Below the pieces are notes generated by a model that did not search any database, had not been told where the DNA came from, and saw only the letters and a program-made list of their open reading frames with translations. DNA of 64,000 nt from Amoebidium appalachense. Its lineage: Eukaryota; Ichthyosporea. Numbering within the stretch: the stretch's first letter is position 1; every line of letters starts with the position of its first letter. Shown piece by piece: positions 1 to 12,083 of the stretch. The stretch lies in NCBI GenBank assembly GCA_963693365.1, contig CAVNZM010000010.1, positions 4,464,001-4,528,000 on the forward strand. Reading direction: 5' to 3'. The position numbers were made by a program, and so were the translations under genes.

Positions 1-58
1 CGCGCGTGTGCACATCAGGAGAAGGGAGCGGAAGGGAGGGAGGGGGCTTGCGTGTGTG

Positions 59-323
<265 letters not shown>

Positions 324-1261
324 GTATGTGGTTGCGTGTGTGTACCAGTGTGGGTAGGTGTGTTTGTATGTGTACGGTGTGAGCATGTGCATAATGGGTA
401 CAGGTGAAGAAAGGGGGAATGGGTGTGCAGGTATGCATGTGAGTGTTTGAGGGCAGTTGGGGATAAGTGGGTCTGTTCGATTTTGGGGGAGGGGAGGGAG
501 GGGTGGAGGGGGAAGGGGGGGGGAGGGGGGGGGGAGGGGGGGGGGGGCAGAAAGCAATGCTGGGCATGTGTGTTTTTGTTAGGGAGAAGGGAGGGATGTC
601 TTTGCGTATTGGTTGGGGTGAAGGGATGGGGATATTGGGCTGCGCAGATATCGTGTGTATGTGTCTGTATGCTGGGAGGAGGCGGTGCATTAAATTTGAC
701 CCACTAAGAGGTGGATGGGTAAATGGAGAATGAATGAAGGCGAAAGGGGGGGGGGAGGGAAGGGGGGGGGGGGGGGGGGGGGGGGGGGGAGCAGGGGAAA
801 GGGGGTGCGGGTGGGGGTGTGCGGGTGGGAGGAGGGGCAGGGGGCTTGCCTTGGGGAGGGAGGAGAAGGGGCTAAAAGGGGGGATGTATAGGTTCGGTCA
901 AACTAAGCCAGCAAAGGTCAGCAGACAAGAGTTATTCATATAAGGGTAAACAAAGGGGGTGGGGGGTCACATTCAATAGGGGACAAAGTGGGGACAAGGG
1001 GGGGAGGGGGGTTGGCGGTGGCCAGGAAGGGGAGGGGGGAGGGGCACTATGGCGGGGGAGGGGGGGAGGGGGGAGGGGGGGGGGAGGGGGGGGGTCAGGA
1101 AGAAGGAGGAAGGATAATGGAGAATTAATGGGTGCTACATATACCGTATAGTGGATAGGGTTTAGATGGGGGAGCCAGGGGTTGGGGGAGGGGGGGGGGG
1201 GGGGGGGCAGAGAGGGAGGGAGTTGGAGGGAGGGGAGGGAGGGGGGAAGATATAAACACAC

Positions 1262-1760
1262 CAATATCGGCCTCGGTATTCGGGTGAGATTTCTTGGAAA
1301 GTTTGTCTGCCTTTTTTTTTTTTGCTTGCGTTCATGGCTCGAATATTCACCATCTCCACAAAGGTGCGGATTTGAGCCCCCACATCCGCCTCCTTTGGAA
1401 CCCCCCAATGGGTCTTGATGGTCTCAAAAACAAGGGCTATGTGATTGCGGGCAGTCTCCTCAGACTCCAGAAATTTTGGGTCGAAGATCTCACGCAGGAG
1501 AAGAAGGGAATTTTTCAGAGATGGACCACAGCAGGTTGATGTAGTGCCATGAGTTGAGCCCCCCCGCTCCGCCTTTGGCCAGCGCTGAATGTGTAGTTTC
1601 GGATATTTGTGGGATATATTTGCGCCATGACTTGACGATTTCCTGCAGAGAAGAGCGGATGGGGGGGGGGGGGAGGGGGGTATTATTATATTATTTTTGG
1701 GCGCTAGTGACAAGCCAGAGTGTTGCAAAATGCTATCAAAGTTTTTGTGGGTGTGTGACG

Positions 1761-1808
<48 letters not shown>

Positions 1809-4147
1809 GAGGCTTTACAACCGTGACGCACGTAAGTTGGGCAGAGTGTATCGTTTTCGGGGGGGGGGGGGGGGGGAGGGGGGGGGGGGGGGGGGGGGGG
1901 GGGGTCGAACAAGGGATACACAAACAGATCTTTATCATTATTCTCCCACGGCAATGCAACTCCCATGGTAGTCCTATAGTAGACCTTTCCAGTATATCAT
2001 GAGACTGACCCCAAGCCATGATCTACATCGAACATGCTTACCCACACAAATCCCATTTTGCCCTACACCGTGCATACATACCATTCCCATGCAACAATGC
2101 CTATTTGCATTATCTATAATTTGCCCGACATGCATTGGTAAACGAAGGCACGCCTCCACAAAGAGCACATGACACCTCACCTCTGCGTGTCTGCCTCCCT
2201 TGATAACCTGCACCAATAGCTGACCTTCCTTGCCGACAAATGCGCCAGCCTCCAGCAAACACCGCCATATTATTGGGTCGGCACCACGTGGTGCAAGCAA
2301 CAAAACGACATCTAATTGGCTGATTGCGGACGTGTGCCACGTGACACGAAAGTGGTGTGGCTGGGGTCGTTTGTGAAGCCTGGTACGTCGACAAATATCT
2401 GGGGCTCGGCGTCTTCCTTGGCCCACCTGTGTGCACATGGGGATTGTGTGTGTGTGTGCGTGTGTGTGTGTGTGTGCGTGTGTGTGTGCACGCACGTGTA
2501 TGTGTGTGGGTGGGAGGGAGCGTGGGTGTGTGAGTTGGGGGGGTGCACACATGCAGGGTGTCCGTGTGTGCATGCCCACGTGCCTGTGCTCAAGCGTTTG
2601 TGTGTGTATTGTGTTATGTTGTGTGCAGTGTGTTTGTGTGTGTGTCTATGTGCTTGCCTGTGTGTGTCCGTGCATGCCTGTGTATATGCGCGTGCGCGTG
2701 TTTGATTGTGTGCGAGACTTGTGCGTGTGTAATGGTGTGCCGCATATTATGATGGCTGTCTAGGTCTAGGTGATAAAAACGAGAGCCACATGCTTTCGGC
2801 ATTGGCCGAGAGTGTTGGGGGCAGGGGGGAACGGAAAGGGGAAGGGGTGAGGGGGGTTGAAGGGGGGTGGCGGACTGAATCAAAGGAACAAGCGGGGGAG
2901 GGGGGGGGGGGGGGGGGGGGGCATATAATGGATGGGTGGAAATGAGGGGAAGGGAGACGGGAGGGAGTCAGAAGAATGAGGGAAAGGAGGGGGGAGGAGG
3001 GGGAGAGGGTGTGTATGAGGGGAATGTGGGAACACAGGGTGGGTGGTTGGGGGGCAGGAGGAGGGGGGGGGGGGGGGGGGGGGAGGAGGGGGAGTAGGTC
3101 TACCTTCCAATCACCTCGACCGACTTTATTGATTCTGGGTTCTCTTCTCCGATTTCAGCCAAACGGTCGGGAAGGTCGGAGTTTACTTCGATAGTCATTG
3201 AGACCGGGGGAAATGTACCGGAACCAATAGACGTGCAGTAGCGGGCAACCTCGACATGAGCAACCCCTGCATTTGTTTGTTTTTGGTCACCCCGGGGGGG
3301 AGAGGGGGGGGGGGGGGGGGGGGGGGAGGGAGGGGGGGGGGAGGGGGGGGGGGGGGGATGTAAGGGGAATGTGGGGCTTTAGGGATGAGGAGGGGGGAGG
3401 GGAGGGGGGAAGGAGGATTACTGTGTTCAAAAGACCCCCCTCCGCCCTCGCGTTTCACCATTTCTTTTCCGACCCCGTCAATCAGAAGAGGATTTGAGAA
3501 TATTTCTGTGAGAGACTCGGCTTGGATTGAAATCAATTCAAAGAATGTAAAAGGGGGGATTCGCCAATTGTAGATAAAACATGATACCTTTCTTTTATAG
3601 GGATTTTCTTTTAGGAATCCGGGTCGGGGCCAATAGCAGTTTGCGATCCAATAGCAGTTTGCGATTTGTGACTGTCGAAAAGCGCACCAAACAGCATTTT
3701 AGCCTGTCCCGAAAGAGCCTATAAAATGGCCTAAAAACCCCCTTTAAAAGACCGCAGCAAGGCCGTATGTGCATTTACCTTCTGGGACTAGGGAACCTTT
3801 AGGCCGGGGGAGCAGGCGAAAGATGGCTGGGAATGCTGTGCCGGGATCCGTCCCCCCACATGATCGAAGGGGAAACTCCCCGTGGCAGCTGCTTGGGAGG
3901 CCCATCTCTCTAACAAGGTCGGGTGACATCATAATCTCGTTGATCATGCCAGATTTTCCTGAAATGTCAGAGGATGGGGTAGGAATTTGGGATACGAATA
4001 ATACTGGTCGGTGTTAATTAGTTCTTGTGGTAATTAGGCTTCCAGCAGGGAGATGAGAGAATAAGGGAGACAACGAGTGGCTGTGTTTTCTCAGTTGATT
4101 TTTCTCTTTCTCTTGTTCCTTCTCTTTTTACTAAGTCAGAGAGAGAG

Positions 4148-4188
<41 letters not shown>

Positions 4189-4524
4189 TTTTTTTTTGTG
4201 TGTTCTTTTTTTGGGGGGGGAGGGGGGGGGGGGTGGAGGAGAGCCGGAGGGGGGGGGGGGGGGGGAGAAGAGGGGTTATTGCACAAGGGGTCCCAGGATG
4301 TGGTGGTAGGCTGAGGGTCTGAAATTCGGAGAGGGCCAGAAGGGAGGGGTAATTATTCGGTGAAGACCCCAGGGGAGAGGCGGGGGGAAGGGGGGGGGGG
4401 GGGAAGGCATTCAACGATGCTCTGCCAAAGTTTGCGAGTTTCAGACGAAATGGTCTTTTGGAAATGTGAAAGAGTAATAATCAAGTCAAGGGGTTCCCTT
4501 TCCTTCTCTTGTTTCCTTTGCTTT

Positions 4525-4556
<32 letters not shown>

Positions 4557-5682
4557 TTCTTTTTTTTTTTTTTTTTGGGGGGGGGGGGGGGGGGGGAGGG
4601 GAGGAAGGGAGGGCCGGGGGGAGGGGGGGGGGAGGGGGGGGTTAACGTGGATCACACACCTTCCCCCTGGTACCCAACAATGCCGTATACAAGGCCGGGC
4701 CCCCTGCGATCAGCCAACGTGCTGTTTTCTGTCCGGGCATACTCCAGGTGTCTCTCAATCGTCTGGCGTGGTGATGCAGATGGCCCCTAGGTGTGCACAA
4801 ATGAAAAGAGGCGCAAATGAGAAAACGGGCCAGATAGGCTAATCGTGCGTGTTTGGATCATTCCGGTCTTTCATAGGCATACATAGTCCATCCAGCCCCT
4901 CCACTTCTTCCCCGCCTCCCCTCCTCCCCCCCCCCCCCCCCCCCCTCTCCCCCCCCCCCTCTCTGGCACCTCCCCCTCCCCCATCCCCCCCCCCCCCCCC
5001 CCCCCCCCCCTCTCCCCCCCCGCCCCCCCCCCCTCTCCCCTTCCTCCCTCCTTCCCCTCGTCCTCCCTGTTCACCTCCGAAGCCCATCCACAGGGACTTA
5101 GCGTATACAACCACTAACTAGTCCGGCACCACGATAATCAGGATATGTGGATATTACTATCTACAGAAGCACATATTAAGGCTGATTCAGTGGTATCCAT
5201 TCACTTATGCGAAAGAAAAGCAGAAGTCCTATTTGGGGTGAGGGGGGTAACGAGAGTCATTCTCTTTTCTTCAAATAAGGAAAGGAGGGTTGAGGAGAGT
5301 GTTTGAACGGGGGGGGGGGGGGGGGGAGTAGTCATGATATATCGGCTAGTATTCAAAAGCAAACCATAACTTCAATTATGGGTGAGGGGGAAAACGGGAG
5401 TCATTCTGTTTTCATACATGAACAAAGGGAGGGTTCATGAAAGGGTTGAAGGGGGGCTAAGTCTCTCACCTGGTCCACGTAGAGGTGAAACAGCCCCTCT
5501 GCCTTCTGCGGCAGTGTCTCCTCCAACTGCAGTCGATAGTCTTTGGGCCTCTCGGCCTCAAACCTCTGTGCTCGGTCGGACAGCTGCGTCTGGAGCAGCT
5601 CCTGAACCACAGAGGTGTCGATGGTCCGTGCACGTGGGTTCCCTTTGCTTGGTAGGGAAACGTTTTCTGGCTTTTCATCCAT
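1262..5682 (-). CDS. P-loop GTPase, dynamin/SLIP-GC-like (partial, multi-exon)
   Basis: Seen: minus-strand exons at 5682-5470, 4786-4660, 3958-3779, 3266-3104, 2426-2181 and 1642 to about 1262. The first starts MDEKPENV and ends at a GTGAGA donor. The junction 4660/3958 joins LVYGIVGYQGE to GKSGMINEIM, giving a perfect GxxxxGKS P-loop split by an intron. The exon starting at 2426 carries IFVDVPGFTND, a DxPG (G3) motif, followed by QLDVVLLLAPRGADP, which fits the hydrophobic strand after G3. A linking exon near 3445-3540 (SLTEIFSNPLLIDGVGKEMV) is likely, but its phase could not be closed. The 2426-2181 exon lacks one base and the 1642-1262 exon has one base too many (near the AAAAATT run at about 1500). 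Both keep the expected flanking phase only if corrected. Known: this motif order fits large dynamin-like GTPases such as the SLIP-GC group. The family assignment is inference. No 3' end or stop is visible, so the gene runs off the left edge or is decayed. Confidence 0.6.
2446..2760. repeat. Degenerate GT-rich tract
   Basis: GT dinucleotide repeats interrupted by GC and CAT triplets. The tract lies inside the intron between the exons at 3266-3104 and 2426-2181 of the GTPase gene, directly upstream (sense strand) of the exon that carries the DxPG motif. Confidence 0.8.
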
Positions 5683-8180
5683 ATTTTCCCTTTGTGTGAG
5701 AGGGGAAAAAAATAAGAACTGATTTGCGGTTTAGGAGACTTGGACGTGTTGACGGTCTTGTAAGGCCCTTCCACAAACTAAGTCAAACTGTCTGACTCTC
5801 CGAGCAAGTATAAGATGCTGTTACATAGAACTGTTCCCTGTTTTTTTGTTTTCCATTATGTTACTTCACAGTTGCGATTGTTCATGGCTCCGTAGACTGT
5901 CCTTCTTTTGTGGTTGACATTAATGTAATTTTTTTTCTTTTGACTGGATTTATTCGACGTAATTCGAGTTAGTGTAACCCCTTTCGTGTGTGCAAACACA
6001 TCAGCTAGCACCAAAAAGCAACGATGCATCATATCATGTTATGCCTCAGGTTCACCTTGCCCGGGAGGACAGTATGTACGTGAAGCACGAGTTCCACGTA
6101 TGTAGCAGCAACAAAGTAGGGTGGGTACTACGCAAGTGCCCATACACCCTTCCAACCTGGCACGTACTGACGGTGCCTGGGCTGCTATGAACTTGCCGTT
6201 CGCCTCACACCCATTTTTCCTTACACTCTCGCGACCGCGTGCATGCTTTCTCTCGCGGCGGCTCTACGGTCCCGAGAGTCCAGTGTTCGCTGTGTGTGTA
6301 AGGAAGAAAACGAGTCACCTCAGTAGGTGACAGCCTTCCAACAGACTTAACAGTTCAATATGTCATTAAAAGATAATAGTATGTGACAAACCATACTATT
6401 GTATAACATAGACTTAGTTTTCAACGGTGCTCTTTATCACAACAAAGCTGTTGCACTCTTTGTGGTTTTCACCAGTTTGTCCGTAAGCCTGCTTTTGTGT
6501 TGTGAACCAATCAGCGTGATCATGTTATGACCCAGTCTATATGGACATATACTTCGGAAGGAAAAATATCACTGATATAAACAGGGTAATTTGGAGAGAA
6601 GGAAAAGAGAAAAAGAATAAGGAACTTGGAAATAAAGTAGAGCAAGCACAGAAAACCCCGTTCATACTCAGCTGGAGTGTATGCCTTTTTTTCAAGAGTG
6701 AGGGACGGTTTCGAGCTCCGACCAAACGGCACTACACCCATGGGAATTCAGTAGGAACTTCCAACCAATCGGAAGAGTCACGTGGCTTGTTTTTGGAGCA
6801 AATCCGTGCTCGTGCACCTTCAGCAGAGGATGGCAAAACGTGTGAGATGTATGTTTGTGTTATTGCAACCATCCTTTTTTCCCCTACAAATACTTACTAA
6901 TGAAGCATTTTTTCCAGCTAGGATTCATGCTTCGGCTGATTCTGAAGCATCACAAACACCAGTGGCCAACACCTTTCAGGGTGAGTTGCCCGGAGCCCGT
7001 ACACTACACAAAATTTGGTGAAGACGACATGTGTGTGATGATTTTTGTTGTTTGAGAACAAAAAAAACCTGATGTGATCCACAGCAATAGCTTCTATGAG
7101 ATATCTGTGAGCTAAGAGCCGGAAATGATCTTTCATATGTTTGTGCTTTGCTAAGAATTCTGTTTGGAGATTGGTTAGATTAACCAGGGGCACAGCACAA
7201 AAATCTCATGCTACCTGAAACCAAGATGATACGAGGGTTTCCAACTTCCACATAGTATCGACTCGAGAAAAATTCCAAATCCATACACAATCAGAAGATG
7301 CTTTCGAAAGGTGTAACACTCCGCATGGCCAAAGACAAGGGAGATGATTAAGGTTGTGTGTGTGTGTGTGTGTTTGGGGGGGGGGGGGGGGGGGAGTGGG
7401 GAGGAGTTGGGGGTGGGGAGAGGGGTTTGAGGGGGGGGGGGGGGGAACTTTTGAAGGGGGGGGGGGGGGGGAGGCGGCATTAGTAAGCTTTTATATTTGT
7501 CTTGGAAGAAGGTGGGGATAAGGGGGGGGGAGCCTTGGGCTCATCCTCCACGTACGAGCAGTGAGTTTTGTAACCAAGGGAGGGAACCTTCACCTGGGAA
7601 GGGGGGCCGGGGGGAGGGGGGGGGGGAGGGGGGCACTCATCCCTCCCGTTCCCATAACTGGTCTAATATGGATTTGAGATTTCGCACATCGGATATCATA
7701 ATATACTATATAAAGTTACTTAGCACCCTCATGCAACGGTTAACATGACAAATTTCAACAACAAGTAGACATCTAAGCCTAGCCTAATGAACTGCAGTAG
7801 GCAGTACTACCTAATCATGTTCCCGGCCCAGACGGTCCTAAAGACTACCCCCCTCCCCCCCCCTCCCCCCCCCCCCCCCCCCCTCTCTCCCACCCCCTCC
7901 CCAATTCCCCTCCAGGGGGCAGATCTCTCTCTCCTCACTGTGACCTGCCTGGTCCTCTGAAAGTGAGGCATGCTTGCTTGCTCACTCATTATCATGTTGT
8001 GACCCTCCCTTCTCTCCCCCCTTTCCCCCCTCCCTCCACCCCCTCCCCTCCCTCCCCTCGATTTGCCAATGCTCCATTTCCCGCACAATCTCCTTCAACC
8101 CCCCTCCCACCATTATGTCAAGTTCACCAACTTATTCCAAATGTGCAGCAGCTTCAGCCTAAGTGGGCTAATATCATATG
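5683..8180. other. Intergenic region upstream of the GTPase gene
   Basis: No coding exon recognised. The stretch 5700-7200 has ordinary base composition and is therefore probably unique sequence holding promoter or 5' UTR. It has CCAAT boxes near 6507 and 6764. From 7360 to 8060 it turns into alternating poly-G and then poly-C blocks. Confidence 0.5.
6762..6784. promoter_or_regulatory. CCAAT box next to a CACGTG E-box
   Basis: AACCAATC at 6763-6770 is followed 9 bp later by CACGTG (6779-6784). A second CCAATCAG lies near 6507. These pairings are typical of eukaryotic promoters, and the site is about 1.1 kb upstream of the GTPase start at 5682. Function is inferred from motif and position only. 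Confidence 0.3.
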
Positions 8181-8434
8181 GGGGTTTACGCTGTTTACTC
8201 GAGGCAAAGAGAGACCAGTCTCAGGTATGGGGGGGTTTTGCTCGGAATATCCCCTCAGCGGTATATCACTCACGTACATAGATGTCGGGTGATGATTATA
8301 TATCAGGGTTTACTTTCTCTACGAGACACCATAAAGACTAAGAGAAATCAATTAGTTGGGGTTCCCTGTTTTTTTTTGTTTTTTTTTCTTTGTTTTTTTT
8401 TTCGGGCTCCCCTGGGGCACTCGGTATCAGCTGG

Positions 8435-8498
<64 letters not shown>

Positions 8499-8734
8499 AC
8501 GTGTGTGTGTGTGTATGTGTGTGTATGTGTGTGTGTGCGCGCTAGAATTTTGTAATGATGTGTTTCTCAAGCCAATCAATACATCTAATAAACAGGTCGT
8601 AGTTACGCGTGTTTAGTATAATCAAGGATTTTGTAATTTTCAGGTAGGCTATCTTTCTGGGTGTCTGTTGTGAATGTGACATGTGTGTGTTGCGGTATTA
8701 TGTGGTCTATCAAAGTATTATGTGGTCTATCAAA
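8181..8734 (-). mobile_element. 5'-truncated LINE copy (same family as 37691-42440)
   Basis: The 8181-8714 sequence matches 37691-38174 block by block: the GGGGTTTACGCTG 3' terminus, the segment through the T-rich stretch and (GT)n, the ORF2 stop region, and the C-terminal coding end. It ends inside ORF2, as expected for a 5'-truncated retroposed copy on the minus strand. The final 20 bp (8695-8714) are repeated in tandem at 8715-8734. Only the last part of ORF2 plus the 3' UTR is present, so it is not functional. Confidence 0.85.
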
Positions 8735-8756
8735 TGGGGCCCCATCCTTCCATTCC

Positions 8757-8880
8757 ATCCCCCCCCCCCCCCCCCACCCCCCCCCCCCCCCTCTCCCGTG
8801 ACAACATCTCTCCCGCCCCCTCCTGTTCTATCTCCTCCCCCTTCCCCCTTCCCCCTTCCCCCTCACCCCCCACCCCTCTC
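8757..8880. repeat. Poly-C / C-rich block
   Basis: C runs of up to about 17 bases separated by single A or T, directly beside the 5' truncation point of the LINE copy. No coding evidence. Confidence 0.8.
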
Positions 8881-8935
8881 TCACCTAATGTTGCCTGCTT
8901 GACAAACCAAACACTTACCGAGACACACATCACAA

Positions 8936-9478
8936 GCAGAAGGCACACAGAAATTAAACAAACACGCACACGCATACACACACACACAGTATATGTCCCA
9001 CATTGACCGTCCAAAGACAAACACAAATATGTGGCCGGACCAACATAATATAGAGACAAGCGTACACTACTAGGCACACTCACGGAAGCACACATACACA
9101 TTGTCATCTTGGGACACTCACGTATACATAAGCACACACACACACACGTATGTGTACACACTCACACAGAGAGATAGAGGGACACACACACACACACACA
9201 CAGACACATTTGCATGCATGCACACGCACAAACACATACGCACACACATACAAACACCACACACACACACACACGCACGTTCGCGCGCGCAAACACAAAC
9301 ACACACACAGACACACACACACACACACACACACACGCACGTTCGCGCGCGCAAACACAAACACACACACACACACACACACACGCGCGCGCGCACACAC
9401 ACACGCACACACGTACGCACGCAGGCGCGCGCGCGCGTACACACACACACACACACACGCGCGCGCACACACAGACGG
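8936..9478. repeat. (CA)n array with CG-rich islands
   Basis: A CA-dominated region with embedded alternating GCGCGCGC blocks. A motif CGCACGTTCGCGCGCGCAAA occurs twice (near 9271 and 9337), which shows a local duplication of about 66 bp. Long alternating purine-pyrimidine tracts of this type can adopt Z-DNA (general knowledge). Reading frames across it give only TH or CV repeats and are not genes. Confidence 0.9.
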
Positions 9479-9626
9479 CAATACTAAACGTCGAAGTTAA
9501 CCCATTTGAACGTATTGGAACGAATGAAGATGTTGGAGGATCATTGGGGGGATTTAAGAAAGAGGTGCACGGTGGCCGGAGGAGGAATCTGCGGCCTCCG
9601 GATTTTTTCTCTTGCTTTTCTTTCTT

Positions 9627-9674
<48 letters not shown>

Positions 9675-9906
9675 TTGGGGGGGGGGAGGGGGGGGAGGGG
9701 GGGAGAATATGTTTCTGAGTAAGAATTATACATCCATAACGAACATATGTACAATGCACTGAAGGTGCAAACCACACATAGAGGTCCATCCGAATCCTCC
9801 TGGATTCCCCCCCCCCCCCCCCCCCCCCCCCCCTCCTCCTCCCCGACGGATAGCTTGAAGAAGGGGAATCGATGGTATGGCGGTGCCGAGTCATTCACCC
9901 ATAGGA

Positions 9907-10159
9907 CCCATGTCATGTTCCCGGATTGGCTGGAGGGAGGGGCCAATAACAATAAAAGTGTAATAACCCCCATGTGCTGAGGTCGTGGTGAAAATAACAG
10001 TGGGTCCGACGTCGAGTATATATATGTAGCTATCCTGAGCCGGTTTGTCCACGCGGGTGTCTTCGGGCTCATTCGAACATGACTTGGGGGGCACGGGGAG
10101 GCAGTGGAGAACCGCTCAATCTTCCCTGGTTCCGCAGCAATGCGGGAACATGACATGGG
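9907..10159. repeat. Inverted-repeat element (17-bp perfect arms)
   Basis: CCCATGTCATGTTCCCG at 9907-9923 is the exact reverse complement of 10143-10159. The similarity extends imperfectly outward (ATTCA...) and inward (CATTG/GATTG). The distance and arm structure suggest a small non-autonomous DNA transposon, but no target duplication was identified. Confidence 0.65.
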
Positions 10160-10307
10160 CCTTATGAATACTATTATATGTACGTAAGCAGATGCAGATA
10201 GATACATCACCTTATGTTTATTATGGTCATCTGCTACGAAGGCCTCGCACGGTTGTTTAAGCAAAAACCGAAACAAGACGACAAAACAAAGCAAACAGGG
10301 AAGGGCA

Positions 10308-10479
<172 letters not shown>

Positions 10480-11067
10480 AGAAGAAGAAGAAGAAAAAAA
10501 GATAGAAAGCAAACAAGAAAGCAAGCATGCAACGTTGAGGAAGAAACACTACAAATGTTGATTAGTAGGTTGTGTGTACTTTAAATTTGTGTGTAACATG
10601 GGTGCGCATGTATTGAAACAGTCTGTGAAAGCTGAGCAAGTTAGACAACCCTAAACCTTAGACTAGATATCACCGGTGTGGAAAAGTCAATGGTGGCGAA
10701 TAAAATAAAGGGAACACAACACCCCACATAGCTACTACACAGACACAAACTTGCGAGCCCGGGCCCGCAAGGGCACCACCAGCCGTCGACTAGGAGGAAA
10801 CATCAGAAGCCGAAATCAATACTGCGGCCTTGAATTCGAAGAAGGGACCATTGTGCTAGCTAAGCGACTAGCTAGAAAACGCCATTATTATCATTATGAT
10901 ATGTTATCTGCCAAGGACCGTTTAAATTATCACGGACTGTGGCACAAACATACATCACTAAGGACTTGCGTATGCAGGTAATTTACGGAAGAATGTCACG
11001 GTTGAAATGCGTGTTTTGTGTTGTGGGTGTAAAAAGCGGCACATCCGTGCGTGCAGAAGAGGCTCTA

Positions 11068-11112
<45 letters not shown>

Positions 11113-11147
11113 TGACCATTGGGGGGGGGGGGGGGGGGGGTTGACCA

Positions 11148-11177
<30 letters not shown>
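11068..11177. repeat. Long poly-G tracts
   Basis: Three G runs of roughly 20-40 bases separated by a twice-used TTGACCATTG/TTGACCATGG spacer. The spacer repetition shows that homopolymer plus spacer was duplicated. Confidence 0.9.
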
Positions 11178-11179
<2 letters not shown>

Positions 11180-11322
11180 AAATGGGTGTGCACGTATGCG
11201 AAAAGTGGTGGTTCGAATTCCGTCACTGTGTTGCAGACGTTCAATGTAGAAGTGAAAGTGTACACGTATCATCGGGCAAGTGGAGTAAAGAGGAACCTGG
11301 CACGAACTGTTCGCGGTGCGCT

Positions 11323-11364
11323 CATGACCACGGCCATCTAGAAACACCATGGCCGTGGCTCATG
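11323..11364. repeat. Short inverted repeat / hairpin
   Basis: CATGACCACGGCCAT (11323-11337) and ATGGCCGTGGCTCATG (11349-11364) pair with one bulged base around an 11-nt loop. The surrounding 11180-11470 is ordinary-composition sequence with no recognised gene. Confidence 0.6.
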
Positions 11365-12083
11365 ACGAAGCTTCAGTTCAGATTCAGAACACACAGTAAT
11401 CTGGAGCAACACGTTCCACTTCCAGCAAGCCCAGTACCGCGGAGCCACGTGGGGTTGGTGAGATAATCACCCTATACTAGCAGATCTTCACATTTGTAAC
11501 GGTGGGGGTTCATGTTCATTGATTTTCGTTATAATAGTATTGATTTGAAAATTTTGAATCAATGATGTTTGTTTGCATTTTAAGGTATGAGCGCCTTTAC
11601 AGCTCCCGAGTCCCGATTTCATGTTCGGCATTTAAATTTTACAGTATTAAATCTTATTATTATGCTTTTTTAAACATTTTATAGCAAATGTTTATGTAGA
11701 CATAAAACAATTGGATTTCTATGAAAAGTGCCCTGGCATCATGGTTACTAGTAAGTTAGGTAAGTTAAGAAAAAAAAATAAAAAGTTGAGTGGAGCGTAT
11801 ACTTGAAGAACCCCACTTGTGCGAGGCTTACTTCATTAATATTCCCAGGATCAGGCGTGTAGGATTGGTCCTCCTTAGAAAGCCTCCGATGATTGGCCAG
11901 TGTTTATCTATCGGTGAGCCATCTGTCCCACAAATTGATTGGATACTTTGCTCATTCACAGAATGTTGCATTTGATCTACATGATATTGCACGAATCTTT
12001 ACACTGCGATAGGCTCAGCGCAGCCAGAGTACTCTAGAGAGGATCTTGAATTACGAGTGTTCAAAAGCCATCATCGCCTACTA

